Positions 34,475 to 43,823 of a DNA stretch of 64,000 bases are shown here, in pieces. The stretch covers positions 558,001-622,000 of the forward strand of contig NC_011026.1 of NCBI RefSeq assembly GCF_000020525.1, in the 5' to 3' direction. Origin of the DNA: Chloroherpeton thalassium ATCC 35110 (GTDB taxonomy: Bacteria > Bacteroidota > Chlorobiia > Chlorobiales > Chloroherpetonaceae). The first letter of the stretch is position 1. Each line of letters opens with the position of its first letter. The notes below the pieces were generated by a model. That model was not told the origin of the DNA. It made no database searches and worked only from the letters and a program-made list of their open reading frames with translations. The position numbers and the translations under genes are program-made.

Positions 34475-35041
34475 ATGGCTCAGACTACCAAGTATCACGC
34501 GAAATGGCTGGCCGCACTGTTTCTTCTTGGAAGCATTGCTGCGTGCCAAAGCACTGCGTCTCGCACTGAGGCGAGCACCGCTGATCAAGCATTTTCATGT
34601 CAAATCAAACCAGAAAATAGAGAGGATATGCCCGATAAAGTTATCAAAACAGATGAAGAGTGGAAATCCAAGTTGACACCGCTTCAGTTTGAAGTCACTC
34701 GCAATAAAGGAACAGAACGCGCATTCACGGGAAAATATTACAACCATAAAGGAAAAGGGATTTACACCTGCGCTTGCTGCGGCAATGAACTTTTCACTTC
34801 CAACGAAAAATACGATTCAGGAACAGGCTGGCCGAGTTTCTGGAAACCCGTCGATAATGACAAAATCGAAATTAAAAAAGATTTCAGTTACGGCATGACG
34901 CGCGTTGAAGTGCTTTGCAAGCGCTGTGGCGCACATCTCGGACATGTTTTCGAAGATGGTCCAGAGCCAACAGGCCTTCGCTACTGCATCAATTCCGTCT
35001 CGTTGGATTTCGAAGCAGCCAACGCCGAAAAAGAAAAGTAG
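34475..35041 (+). CDS. msrB: Lipoprotein peptide-methionine (R)-S-oxide reductase
   Basis: The 188-residue enzyme reduces methionine-R-sulfoxide in proteins. It has the zinc-site CxxC pairs (Cys99/Cys102 and Cys148/Cys151), the catalytic Cys171 (LRYCINS) and GTGWPSFWKPV. Its N-terminus is a lipoprotein signal: KWLAALFLLGSIAAC with Cys24 as the lipidation site. So the enzyme would be anchored in the periplasm, protecting envelope proteins from oxidation. It follows the cyclase gene by 115 bp. Confidence 0.94.
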   Translation: MAQTTKYHAKWLAALFLLGSIAACQSTASRTEASTADQAFSCQIKPENREDMPDKVIKTDEEWKSKLTPLQFEVTRNKGTERAFTGKYYNHKGKGIYTCACCGNELFTSNEKYDSGTGWPSFWKPVDNDKIEIKKDFSYGMTRVEVLCKRCGAHLGHVFEDGPEPTGLRYCINSVSLDFEAANAEKEK

Positions 35042-35133
35042 CGTTTCTTTCGCCTTCGCCGTTTTTCCCCCTTTGCGCCAAAGCAAAAAAAGAATGCGCT
35101 TGGCCGCGATTTTCACCCCATGCTTTTTTGCCG

Positions 35134-35182
35134 AAAAATAGAAATGCAACCAAACTGCATAAGAAAACATCAGTTTGGTTGC
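35134..35182 (-). terminator. Terminator of the MacAB-like operon
   Basis: GCAACCAAACTG (35146-35157) pairs perfectly with CAGTTTGGTTGC (35171-35182), 12 bp. On the minus strand it is followed by a T-rich stretch (complement of 35134-35145). It may also stop msrB transcripts from the other side. Confidence 0.8.
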
Positions 35183-35216
35183 TTGTTGAAAACCGATTTC
35201 CCATTTCGATACAAAC

Positions 35217-36446
35217 TTACTCGTAGCGCAACGCGTCTATCGGGTTGAGTTCTGAGGCTTTTCGCGCGGGATAAAAGCCGAAGAAAATTCCAATGCCCAT
35301 GGCAAACCCCACCGAAATCAGGATAATTGCTGGCTGAATCACCGTGGTGAAGCCGCTGAACATCTGAATGAGCGACGACACAATAAAGGCGAGGACGATC
35401 CCGATGAGTCCGCCAATCAAACTGATCACAACAGCTTCCGTTAAAAACTGCGCTAAAATATCTATCGGACGCGCCCCGATGGACAGCCGAATACCAATTT
35501 CGCGTGTGCGCTCTTTGACCGAGACCAACATGATGTTCATAATTCCGATGCCGCCAACAATTAGCGAAACACCCGCAACCGCCGCCAGCATGGCTGTTAA
35601 AACTTCGGTTGTTTGCGTGGCGGTTTCCGTGATTTCGGATTGATTTCGGACGTAAAAGTCATCTTCAGCGTCGCCTTGAAGGCCGTGCTGCTGGCGAAGA
35701 ATGGTTCTAATTTCCTCTTGGGCTTGGTCAATCGCCGGCGTAGAAATAGCGCTGGCGTGAATCATGTCAACGCTCAGCTGCGCGCCTTTGAGCCGATAAA
35801 GCACTGTGGTGTAGGGCGCAAGAATCAAGTCGTCTTGGTCTGGACCGAAAGAGGTTTGTCCTTTTTCTTTCAGCGTACCAATCACCGTAAATGGCACATT
35901 TCGCACACGGACTTTTTGCCCAACGGGATTTTGCCCATTAAAGAGCTCTTCAACAACCGTGTTGCCCAGCACGCAAACTTTTCTGCGCGACTTAATATCT
36001 TTCTCCGTGAAAAACTTACCGTGTTCGATTTCCCACGACTTAATCTCAAAGTAGTCCTGAGAAACGCCATAAAATTGCGTATTCCAGTTTTCGCCATTGC
36101 CAATAATCTGCCCAGAACTGTTGATCACCGGAGAAACAGCTTTAATATATTGGGCATTGTTTCGGATCATTTCCACGTCTTTCAACGTCAAATTTGTGCG
36201 GGTTCCAGCACCGCGGCTAACTCCGCCGCGTCGAATATCACCTGGCTGAACCATGATCAAATCCGTGCCTAATGAGCGAATATTTTCCTCAATTTGAGCC
36301 TGCGCGCCTTCGCCGATAGATACCATCACAATGACAGAACCCACGCCAATAATAATCCCAAGCGATGTTAGCAAGCTGCGCATTTTGTTTTTCAAAATGC
36401 TTTTGTATGCCGTCCTAAATAGATTTTTAAATTCTAACACGTCCAA
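35217..36446 (-). CDS. MacB-like ABC transporter permease (FtsX family)
   Basis: The 409-residue membrane protein has one N-terminal helix (SLLTSLGIIIGVGSVIVMVSIG), a large periplasmic MacB_PCD-type domain (about 45-250), and three C-terminal helices with KERTREIGIRLSIGARP, the FtsX coupling region. Partner genes for the ATPase and the membrane-fusion adaptor lie upstream in the same operon, so it is part of a MacAB-type mechanotransmission pump that expels peptides, lipoproteins or antibiotics together with an outer-membrane TolC-like channel, which is not in this window. A strong terminator follows. Confidence 0.9.
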   Translation of the reverse strand: MDVLEFKNLFRTAYKSILKNKMRSLLTSLGIIIGVGSVIVMVSIGEGAQAQIEENIRSLGTDLIMVQPGDIRRGGVSRGAGTRTNLTLKDVEMIRNNAQYIKAVSPVINSSGQIIGNGENWNTQFYGVSQDYFEIKSWEIEHGKFFTEKDIKSRRKVCVLGNTVVEELFNGQNPVGQKVRVRNVPFTVIGTLKEKGQTSFGPDQDDLILAPYTTVLYRLKGAQLSVDMIHASAISTPAIDQAQEEIRTILRQQHGLQGDAEDDFYVRNQSEITETATQTTEVLTAMLAAVAGVSLIVGGIGIMNIMLVSVKERTREIGIRLSIGARPIDILAQFLTEAVVISLIGGLIGIVLAFIVSSLIQMFSGFTTVIQPAIILISVGFAMGIGIFFGFYPARKASELNPIDALRYE

Positions 36447-36455
36447 TCCCTTTGT

Positions 36456-37178
36456 TTAAGCTGGTAAAGATTCGCTGGCACGCTGCGGCTCAGCAACGAT
36501 AGCGTCTTTGATGATGACACCGTCTCGCATTTCCACAATTCGCTTGGTGAAAGAGGCAATGTCTGGCTCGTGCGTCACGAGCACGATGGTCATCCCGCGT
36601 TGGTTGAGCGCTTGAAACAAAGCCATAATTTCAATGGAAGTTTTTGTGTCCAAATTTCCGGTGGGCTCGTCGGCCAAAAGAATCGCCGGATCATTGACAA
36701 GCGCACGGGCAATGGCCACGCGCTGCTGCTGTCCGCCAGAAAGTTGGTTCGGTTCATGCTCCATTCTTTCAGCCAATCCAACCTTGCGCAGTGCGTCAAT
36801 CGCCGCTTCTCGCGGATTTTGAATTCTATGTGTTCTATCATACACAAGCGGCAGCTCTACATTTTCCAACGCCGAAGTTCGCGGCAAAAGGTTAAACCCT
36901 TGAAAAACAAACCCGATTTTCTGATTTCGAATATCCGCGTAGGCATTTTTAGAAAGCTGATTTACCTTTTGTCCTTCCAAAATGTAGTCGCCGCTGGTTT
37001 GCATATCCAAACAACCGATGATGTTCATCAATGTGGATTTGCCCGAACCGGAAGCGCCCATGATTGAAATAAACTCACCTTGATCGACCGTTAGATCAAC
37101 ACCTTTTAAGGCTTGAACTTCGATTTCGCCCATCAAATAAGTTTTCGTGATACTTTTAATTTCTATGACTTTCGACAT
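36456..37178 (-). CDS. ABC transporter ATP-binding protein (MacB-type)
   Basis: The 240-residue ATPase has Walker [11 protein letters not shown]-loop [11 protein letters not shown], signature [15 protein letters not shown], Walker [14 protein letters not shown] and switch His in LVTHEPDI. It belongs to the LolD/MacB group. The ATG at 37178 is the start that gives the usual family N-terminus ([18 protein letters not shown]); an upstream in-frame start at 37229 adds an unlikely extension. It ends 9 bp before the permease start and powers that permease. Confidence 0.95.
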   Translation of the reverse strand: MSKVIEIKSITKTYLMGEIEVQALKGVDLTVDQGEFISIMGASGSGKSTLMNIIGCLDMQTSGDYILEGQKVNQLSKNAYADIRNQKIGFVFQGFNLLPRTSALENVELPLVYDRTHRIQNPREAAIDALRKVGLAERMEHEPNQLSGGQQQRVAIARALVNDPAILLADEPTGNLDTKTSIEIMALFQALNQRGMTIVLVTHEPDIASFTKRIVEMRDGVIIKDAIVAEPQRASESLPA

Positions 37179-37213
37179 ATAGCATTTTTGACTTGAACGG
37201 AGTTCGTGCCTGT

Positions 37214-37261
37214 CTGAGCGAAGACGCATGCTGGCTGCGATTGCCTTTTGTCTTCGCTCAG
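37214..37261. repeat. 12-bp perfect inverted repeat between ATPase and adaptor genes
   Basis: CTGAGCGAAGAC (37214-37225) pairs with GTCTTCGCTCAG (37250-37261), with outer TGTC/GACA also able to pair. This is REP-like; no T-run follows on either strand. Confidence 0.6.
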
Positions 37262-37322
37262 GGCGACATAGAACTTTGAATACCTTTCATCCCGAAATTT
37301 ACCTAACACCTATATTTCGGCT

Positions 37323-38597
37323 TTAAAATGGCGGAGGGCCGCCGCCAAAACCGCTTTTTCTACGAGAATCAGAATCGCTCGATTTTGAGCTGGCAGTTGC
37401 CGATAGCAGTCCTGTGACAACTTCGGTGCCTTCTTTCAAGCTGCCTGCATTTTCAAGAACGGTGTAGCTTCCATCGGAAATGCCCGTCTTGACCGGCGTG
37501 GCGTCTAACTCACCGGAGCTATTGATAAACCAAATCATGCCTGCATCAGCAGGTTTGGCCGGCGGCTCTGAAGGCATTTGCCCCTGCGGCGGTGTGCCAC
37601 CTGCAAAATCGGGTCTTGGCGCACGCTTCAAAGAGTCGGGCATTTGCTCTCTTTTTTTCTCCATAACGCTAAAGGCCAACGCTTGATCTGGATTGAAATT
37701 CAACGCGGAATTTGGCACTTTGAGCACATCTTTTTTCGCCTCAATAATGAAATCAACCGTGCAAGTCATGCCGGGCAGCAGAATATCATCTTTGTTATCG
37801 GCATAAATAATCACGGTATAATTGACCACGTTATTGGTGACTTCCGGCTGCAAGCGAATTTGAAAAACCGTGCCCGTAAAGGACATGTTTGTATAAGCCG
37901 GCACTTCAAAACGCACCGGTTGCCCTTCTTTGATAGAACCGATATCGCTTTCATCAACTTCTGCCTCGATTTGGATTTTTGAAAGGTCTTCGGCAATCAC
38001 AAACAAAGTTGGTGTTGAATAGCTTGCTGCAACCGTTTGCCCTTCTTCCACATCTTTTTCAATAACCGTACCATTTATGGGAGAGCGAATGTAGGCATAG
38101 TGCATATTTTGCTGCGCTTGTGCAACCGTTGATTGTGCAGTTTTCACAGAGGCTTTCGCCGTTTTAAGATCGATTTTGTAAGGCAAGAAATCGGCTTCGG
38201 CCAAAAAGCCACCTTCGTATAATTTTTTATTGCGCGCATAATCAAGTTCGGCTTGCTCCAGCTCCGCTTCGCTTTTTTCCAAATTAGCTTCTGCGCTTAG
38301 CAAGCTGGCTTTGAGCAATTCGGTATCGAGCACGGCAAGCAGCTGATCTTTTTTGACTTCCTGGTTAAAATCCGTATAGATTTTTTTGATGATGCCGGAA
38401 GTTTGCGTTCCAACTTCAACCTCAGAGAGCGGACTAATTGTGCCCGTACAAGAAACGGTGTTTTCAACATCGCCACGCTCCAACCTTGCTAAATTGAACG
38501 CCGTCTCGGTGTTGGTGGTTCGAAACACGAAAAACCACAACGCACCGCCAACCACAATCAACAGCAAGACGCCTAAAACAATTATTTTTTGTGACAT
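37323..38597 (-). CDS. MacA/HlyD-type periplasmic adaptor
   Basis: The product has an N-terminal membrane anchor (IIVLGVLLLIVVGGALWFF), then lipoyl/barrel-sandwich and helical hairpin segments (SGIIKKIYTDFNQEVKKDQLLAVLD, split across two blocks; KASLLSAEANLEKSEAELEQ), beta-barrel parts and a Gly/Pro-rich C-terminal end (RRKSGFGGGPPPF). It bridges the inner-membrane MacB-like permease to an outer-membrane channel. A frame upstream to 38666 would add 23 residues; the ATG at 38597 is preferred as it starts at the anchor. The last ~20 residues are low in complexity. Confidence 0.88.
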   Translation of the reverse strand: MSQKIIVLGVLLLIVVGGALWFFVFRTTNTETAFNLARLERGDVENTVSCTGTISPLSEVEVGTQTSGIIKKIYTDFNQEVKKDQLLAVLDTELLKASLLSAEANLEKSEAELEQAELDYARNKKLYEGGFLAEADFLPYKIDLKTAKASVKTAQSTVAQAQQNMHYAYIRSPINGTVIEKDVEEGQTVAASYSTPTLFVIAEDLSKIQIEAEVDESDIGSIKEGQPVRFEVPAYTNMSFTGTVFQIRLQPEVTNNVVNYTVIIYADNKDDILLPGMTCTVDFIIEAKKDVLKVPNSALNFNPDQALAFSVMEKKREQMPDSLKRAPRPDFAGGTPPQGQMPSEPPAKPADAGMIWFINSSGELDATPVKTGISDGSYTVLENAGSLKEGTEVVTGLLSATASSKSSDSDSRRKSGFGGGPPPF

Positions 38598-39080
38598 GCT
38601 TGTTTGAATTTCATTTGAATGTTCAAGGTTTCGCACTTCTTTTTTTAGAGACACTGCGCATAACACAGCTCATTTAACCCATCCGAAAAAGAGTGCTCGA
38701 TTCAGCGTTTTTGTCTGCTTCGCTTCATTTTGGGATGAGACAGGCAAAATTGGCTAAAGGATTAATGCAAACCAGGATTTATTTGGACGACCGGAAAACC
38801 GATAGGCAGACGAATAGAAATGGCCGCTAAAAAATAGCAGAAGCCTGGATTTTTAGCAGCTTCAAACATAAACGAACAGGATTCTATCAGTTGTTTATTG
38901 TTTTTGATGCGACAATTTCTTAAGTATAACGTTGCACTCGAGCTGGATGGCGGGGGAAAAGCACCAAGATAGAGACAGATAAAACTGATACGATAGGCAA
39001 GCATTTGCGTGTTCTGAGCCGTGCAATAATCTGGGCGGTGCAAGAAGGTTGTTTGAAATTATCAATGTTTGGAGGAGATT
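38598..39080. other. Intergenic region between MacA-like and RelA genes
   Basis: A divergent region with promoters expected for both sides. I see a 9-bp imperfect inverted repeat (TTTTGTCTG 38709-38717 with CAGGCAAAA 38741-38749) and a strong Shine-Dalgarno at 39071. No credible gene is visible. Confidence 0.35.
39071..39077 (+). promoter_or_regulatory. Strong Shine-Dalgarno for relA/spoT
   Basis: GGAGGAG ending 3 nt before the ATG at 39081. It decides for this ATG over the in-frame TTG at 39069. Confidence 0.85.
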
Positions 39081-41315
39081 ATGTTAGCGCAAATTGAGGA
39101 AGATCATTATGTAAAGCTGAACGAAATTTTGTCCTTATGTAAAGAAAAGCTTTACCATTACGATGAAGCCTTGATTCGCAAGGCGTTCTTTTTATGCTAC
39201 CGGGCGCACAGCGAAGAAAAGCGCGCGTCAGGCGAGCCTTTCTTTTTTCACCCCGTTGAAGTGGCAAAAATTCTTTTGACGGAAATTCCGCTCGATAGCG
39301 TTTCCGTAGCCGCTGCCCTGCTGCACGACGTGGTCGAAGATACCGACTACACCTACGAGGATTTACAAGACGAGTTTGGCGATGAAATTGCGAGCATTGT
39401 CGCCGGCTTAACCAAAATTTCCGGCATTTTTGATAATCGGGAAATTAAAGAAGCCGAAAGCTTTCGGAAAATGTTGCTTTCGGTGATTCACGACATTCGC
39501 GTCATTCTTATCAAATTCTGCGATCGCCTTCATAACATGCGCACGCTCGATGCGCTTCCGCCGCATCGCCAAATCCGCATTGCCATCGAAACGCGCGACA
39601 TTTACGCGCCATTGGCTCACCGCTTTGGCGTTGGGCGCATTAAAATTGAGCTCGAAAATTTAGCGCTAAAATATATCGACCGCGAAGCCTACGACGAGAT
39701 CGTTCAAAAGCTGCAAATGACACGCCCCGAACGCGAGCGTTATTTGGAATCTGTGATGTCGCCGATTCGCAAAAAACTCAACGAGCTGAATTTTGAGTAC
39801 AACATGTCGGGACGCCCAAAACATGTTTTTTCCATTTACAATAAAATCCAGCAGCGAGGCAAATCCTTTGAGGACATTTACGACATTTATGGCATTCGCA
39901 TCATTTTGCATTCCGAGACGAACGCAGATTGCTACAATGTGTATAGCCGCATTACGGAGCTTTTTTCGCCCGTGCCCGATAGATTCAAGGATTTTATTAG
40001 CGTGCCGAAACACAACGGCTACGCGTCGCTCCACACCACGATTGTTGGCCCTGGCGGACGCATGATTGAGGTGCAAATTCGCACCGAAAAAATGAACGAA
40101 ATTGCTGAAACCGGTATCGCGGCGCACTGGCGCTATAAGGAAAAAACCAAAGAGCGCGACAAGGCTATCGACGAACTCATCAAGTGGGCTCGCGAATTTA
40201 TTGAAAATTCGTCGATGTCTTCCACTGTGATGGACTCCGACTCAGCAACCAGCTTCATGGAAGGCTTTCGGATGCACCTTTACCAGGATGAAATTTATGT
40301 CTTCACCCCAAAAGGAGACATGAAAACCATGCCGGTTAATGCCACACCTGTTGATTTTGCGTTTGAAATTCACACGGAAGTCGGAATGCGCTGCATTGGC
40401 GCCAAGGTCAATGGAAAGATCGTCTCGCTCAATTCCAAACTAAAATCCGGCGATCAGGTTGAAATTATCACCTCTAAAAATCAAACGCCAAAAGCAGATT
40501 GGGAAAAATTTGTCGTTACACACAAGGCCAAAATTAAAATTAAGCAGGCGCTCAATGAAGAACGGCGAACTGAAATTGAGAAAGGACGCGGCATTTGGAA
40601 TCGCGTATTGACAAAAACGAAAAGCATTATCGCCCTCACCGAGCGCGATTTGCTAAAAGCGATCAAAGAACACGGATTCCACTTTAACACGCCCGCCGAT
40701 TTTTATAGAGGGCTGGCTACGGATAAAATCAACGCCGAGGAGGTTTTAAATAACCTGAATGAAAAGAAAAAATCTCCGCCTCAAAAAGAATTGACACCGC
40801 TAACTGGCGAGGCGCAAGCAAACACGCTGAAAAAGCTCCGCGAACCGTCAATCAACCAAAAAAACAAAGATGCCGTCAGAATCGAAGGCCTGCCAGGCAT
40901 CGCCTTCGAGTATGCGCGCTGTTGCAACCCAGTTCCCGGCGACGACATTATTGGGCTTTTATCCGTTGGCAGCAAAGCGGTGAAAATTCACAGAAGAAAT
41001 TGCCGAAGTCTTACATCCGATAAGCTCGCCACCATGAAGCTCCTGGATGCATGTTGGGAAAAAGACAACAACGGGCAGTTTTTAGCTGGGCTAAAAATTC
41101 TTGGCGAGGATGTGATTGGCATGACAAATAAAATCACAGAGGTCATTTTAAAATCGGATATTAACATTCGATCGATTTCGTTAGACGCGAGCGATTCTTT
41201 ATTTGAAGGCAATGTGCTGCTTTATGTCAAAGATGTGGCCACATTAAATCGTTTGGCTGAAAAAATAAAGCGCATCAAAGGAATTTTGAGCGTAGGCCGG
41301 CTTTCGAACGAGTAA
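39081..41315 (+). CDS. relA/spoT: Bifunctional (p)ppGpp synthetase/hydrolase
   Basis: The 744-residue Rel protein has an N-terminal HD hydrolase domain (HPVEVAK at about 57; LLHDVVEDT with His-Asp at about 81, and DRLHNMRTL), a synthetase domain (DIYDIYGIRIIL, about 265-), TGS (DEIYVFTPKGD, about 402), a zinc-finger/helical part with YARCCNPVPGD and an ACT domain at the end. It makes and degrades the stringent-response alarmone. Keeping the His-Asp pair means hydrolase activity is likely. It converges with the barrel-HhH gene, which ends only 10 bp away. Confidence 0.96.
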   Translation: MLAQIEEDHYVKLNEILSLCKEKLYHYDEALIRKAFFLCYRAHSEEKRASGEPFFFHPVEVAKILLTEIPLDSVSVAAALLHDVVEDTDYTYEDLQDEFGDEIASIVAGLTKISGIFDNREIKEAESFRKMLLSVIHDIRVILIKFCDRLHNMRTLDALPPHRQIRIAIETRDIYAPLAHRFGVGRIKIELENLALKYIDREAYDEIVQKLQMTRPERERYLESVMSPIRKKLNELNFEYNMSGRPKHVFSIYNKIQQRGKSFEDIYDIYGIRIILHSETNADCYNVYSRITELFSPVPDRFKDFISVPKHNGYASLHTTIVGPGGRMIEVQIRTEKMNEIAETGIAAHWRYKEKTKERDKAIDELIKWAREFIENSSMSSTVMDSDSATSFMEGFRMHLYQDEIYVFTPKGDMKTMPVNATPVDFAFEIHTEVGMRCIGAKVNGKIVSLNSKLKSGDQVEIITSKNQTPKADWEKFVVTHKAKIKIKQALNEERRTEIEKGRGIWNRVLTKTKSIIALTERDLLKAIKEHGFHFNTPADFYRGLATDKINAEEVLNNLNEKKKSPPQKELTPLTGEAQANTLKKLREPSINQKNKDAVRIEGLPGIAFEYARCCNPVPGDDIIGLLSVGSKAVKIHRRNCRSLTSDKLATMKLLDACWEKDNNGQFLAGLKILGEDVIGMTNKITEVILKSDINIRSISLDASDSLFEGNVLLYVKDVATLNRLAEKIKRIKGILSVGRLSNE

Positions 41316-41325
41316 TGGGAAATGC

Positions 41326-42444
41326 TCATTCATGTTCGCCAATGATCAAATAATCCTTGATTTTCTCATACATGCCTGGGCTAATGCCGCGCACATTTTC
41401 GAGTTCGGAGATTGTTAAAAAAGCGCCGTATGCTTCGCGGTAACGCAAAATATTAAATGCCGCGCGGCGACTCATGCCTGGCACGCGGAGCAAATCCGAT
41501 GCGCTAGCCCGATTTAGGTCGATAACTTCCCCACTTTTCAAACTTTCACTGCGATACCATGCGGTTTCAAAAGCGAGCAGTTTTGCCTGAAAAACCGGCT
41601 CGTTTTCGGGCGCGCCAAAATGAACCATCAATGCAACTTGATGCGTTAGGCCTAAGTCCGAGTGCGCCGCCAATGCGTAATCGATATCCATTGCACCATA
41701 ATGAATCCCGATTCCACCGGACATTTTTTTGGGCTCGGTTGAAAAACCAGCCCTGAGCGAAATCGCCTCAACGGGCTCATATTCGACGCCGGATTTGAGC
41801 ATCAGCGCAAAACGCGGGTCTTTTTCAAAGTCAATCAAAATTCTCAGATTGCCGTCGGGCCGGTAGGCCATTCCCAAAATATAACTTTGCGGCAAGGCTT
41901 CTGATGTTTTTCCAATTGTAGGCCGATTCAAATTGAAACCTGAAAATCCCAACGAAAACTCGGGACTAACCAAAAACAGCGTTCCCAACGACAACCCAAA
42001 TGCGGCGGCGCTCCCATAATTCTTAATTGACAAATGATGGTAGTTAAGGGAAAACCCGTAGAAAAAAACTCGCTCAAACGCACCCGCATAAGACGCAGCA
42101 ACTGTTTTTTCGTTGTAGAGTTCAAACCCGTATCGCTTGACGGAAAGCCCCAACGAACCGAGCGAGTTTGGCAAAAAACCGGGATCGGCGAAGCTAAAGG
42201 CAAAGTAAGAGAGTTCGCTCATTCCATAAGGCTGAGAATAGAACACACCCACTTCGCGAGATGGCAATAACTCAAGCGAGGCTGGATTATAAAATCCACC
42301 AAAGCTTGAATTTCCAAGCGCGACAAAAGCACCGCCTAACGCGCCAGCTCGCGCGCTGACGTCAAGCCGCTCAAACGCGCCATAAAGTGGCTTCGGCATC
42401 AATAGAAAAAAAACAACCCAACATAGTTGTTTAGAAATGTGCAT
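41326..42444 (-). CDS. Outer-membrane barrel protein fused to ComEA-like HhH domain
   Basis: The N-terminal part (about 1-290) has a signal peptide (LCWVVFFLLMPKPLYGA) and a PorV/UPF0164-like barrel signature SARAGALGGAFVALG and YNPASLE, followed by many alternating hydrophobic strands. The last 65 residues switch to a helix-hairpin-helix pair: DLNRASASDLLRVPGMSRRA and FLTISELENVRGISPGM, as in ComEA-type DNA-binding domains. The start ATG at 42444 fits the signal peptide; an upstream TTG would add eleven residues. The HhH would be in the periplasm if the barrel is in the outer membrane. Function is unknown; see the matching finding. Confidence 0.75.
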   Translation of the reverse strand: MHISKQLCWVVFFLLMPKPLYGAFERLDVSARAGALGGAFVALGNSSFGGFYNPASLELLPSREVGVFYSQPYGMSELSYFAFSFADPGFLPNSLGSLGLSVKRYGFELYNEKTVAASYAGAFERVFFYGFSLNYHHLSIKNYGSAAAFGLSLGTLFLVSPEFSLGFSGFNLNRPTIGKTSEALPQSYILGMAYRPDGNLRILIDFEKDPRFALMLKSGVEYEPVEAISLRAGFSTEPKKMSGGIGIHYGAMDIDYALAAHSDLGLTHQVALMVHFGAPENEPVFQAKLLAFETAWYRSESLKSGEVIDLNRASASDLLRVPGMSRRAAFNILRYREAYGAFLTISELENVRGISPGMYEKIKDYLIIGEHE

Positions 42445-42680
42445 GCGTTCATTTTTTGAGGGATGAAGGAAATGCAACCATAAGCTTGAAAAAAAAAGAT
42501 AAGGATTCTTTTGAATGTTTTTCCGTAAAAACTTAGCTTGCTTTAGTTATGCTGCCCGAAATCCCGAAAGACCATTTTTGATTGCATAAAATTTCGTATC
42601 TTCGTCTCCCCATAGGGAAAGGCTAAATTATTGTTATTTTTTTCATTATTAGCGACGGTGAAAACATTTTGTTGACTCGA

Positions 42681-43769
42681 ATGAAATACACGCCATTACA
42701 TAAAATTCATCAACAGCTTGGGGCAAAATTGGTTGATTTTGCCGGCTTTGAAATGCCCGTTCAATATGACGGAATCCTGGTTGAGCACAAAGCAGTCAGA
42801 GAGGCCGTTGGGCTATTTGATGTCTCGCACATGGGCGAGTTTGAAGTCAAAGGAAAAGGGGCGAAAGCGTTCCTTCAAAACATGACAACAAACGACGTTG
42901 AAAGCCTTTGCGACGGCAAAGCCCAATACTCGCTATTGCTCTATGAAGATGGCGGGGTTGTTGATGATCTGCTCGTATATAAAATTGCCGACGAGCACTA
43001 TTTTTTAATTGTCAATGCAAGCAATATTGAAAAGGATTTCGATTGGCTAAAACAACACCAACCTGATGATGAGGTTGTTTTGGAAAATCGCTCCGATGAG
43101 CTTTCACTTATTGCCATTCAAGGGCCAAAAGCGGAAGCCGTTTTGTCGAAACTCACCGATGTGCCACTGGATGCCATCAAGTATTATCACTTCGTATTTG
43201 GCGATGTTTGTGGCAAGCGTACCCTGATTTCACGCACAGGCTACACTGGCGAAGCTGGCTTTGAACTTTGCATGGCAAACGAGCACGCTGAAGAAATTTG
43301 GCACGCCCTTATCGAAGCAGGCCTGCCATTTGGCATTGTCCCCGTAGGGCTTGGCGCTCGCGATACGCTTCGTCTTGAAATGGGATATAGCTTATACGGT
43401 CACGAGATTGATCACCAAACCAATCCCTATGAAGCGCAATTAGGCTGGATTACAAAACTGCAAAAAGGTGATTTTATTGGAAAAAATGCCTGCGTCGAGA
43501 AAAAATTGCATTTGGAACAAACGCTGGTTGGATTTACTTTAACCGGAAAAAACATTCCTCGTCAAGGCTATAAAATCCAAGACTTAAGTGGGACAGACAT
43601 AGGCGTTGTTTGTAGTGGAACGCTCTCCCCAACTTTGGGAAAGCCGATTGGAACAGGATATGTAAAATCTTCATTTTCAAAAATTGACTCGAAAGTTTAT
43701 ATAAACATCAGAGGAAAATTACAAGAAGCAGCGGTGGTAAAAGTACCGTTTCTCCATAAAAACCGGTAA
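42681..43769 (+). CDS. gcvT: Glycine cleavage system aminomethyltransferase (T-protein)
   Basis: The 362-residue enzyme transfers the aminomethyl carbon to tetrahydrofolate. It shows GFEMPVQYDG, VGLFDVSHMGEFEV, NASNIEKDF, ISRTGYTGEAGFEL and GLGARDTLRLEMGY (the folate/substrate site Arg). The ATG at 42681 is chosen; a TTG at 42669 would add four residues. The other gcv genes are not in this window. The next gene, comB-like, follows by 54 bp on the same strand. Confidence 0.95.
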   Translation: MKYTPLHKIHQQLGAKLVDFAGFEMPVQYDGILVEHKAVREAVGLFDVSHMGEFEVKGKGAKAFLQNMTTNDVESLCDGKAQYSLLLYEDGGVVDDLLVYKIADEHYFLIVNASNIEKDFDWLKQHQPDDEVVLENRSDELSLIAIQGPKAEAVLSKLTDVPLDAIKYYHFVFGDVCGKRTLISRTGYTGEAGFELCMANEHAEEIWHALIEAGLPFGIVPVGLGARDTLRLEMGYSLYGHEIDHQTNPYEAQLGWITKLQKGDFIGKNACVEKKLHLEQTLVGFTLTGKNIPRQGYKIQDLSGTDIGVVCSGTLSPTLGKPIGTGYVKSSFSKIDSKVYINIRGKLQEAAVVKVPFLHKNR

Positions 43770-43823
43770 GGGTGATATAGAGAACGAAAAAAAATTTTAT
43801 AAAATCACCAAAAAACTTGACTA

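Noticed and set aside
38762-39043. 93-codon minus-strand frame between the adaptor and RelA genes
   Set aside because: No domain, no ribosome-binding site; composition looks random.
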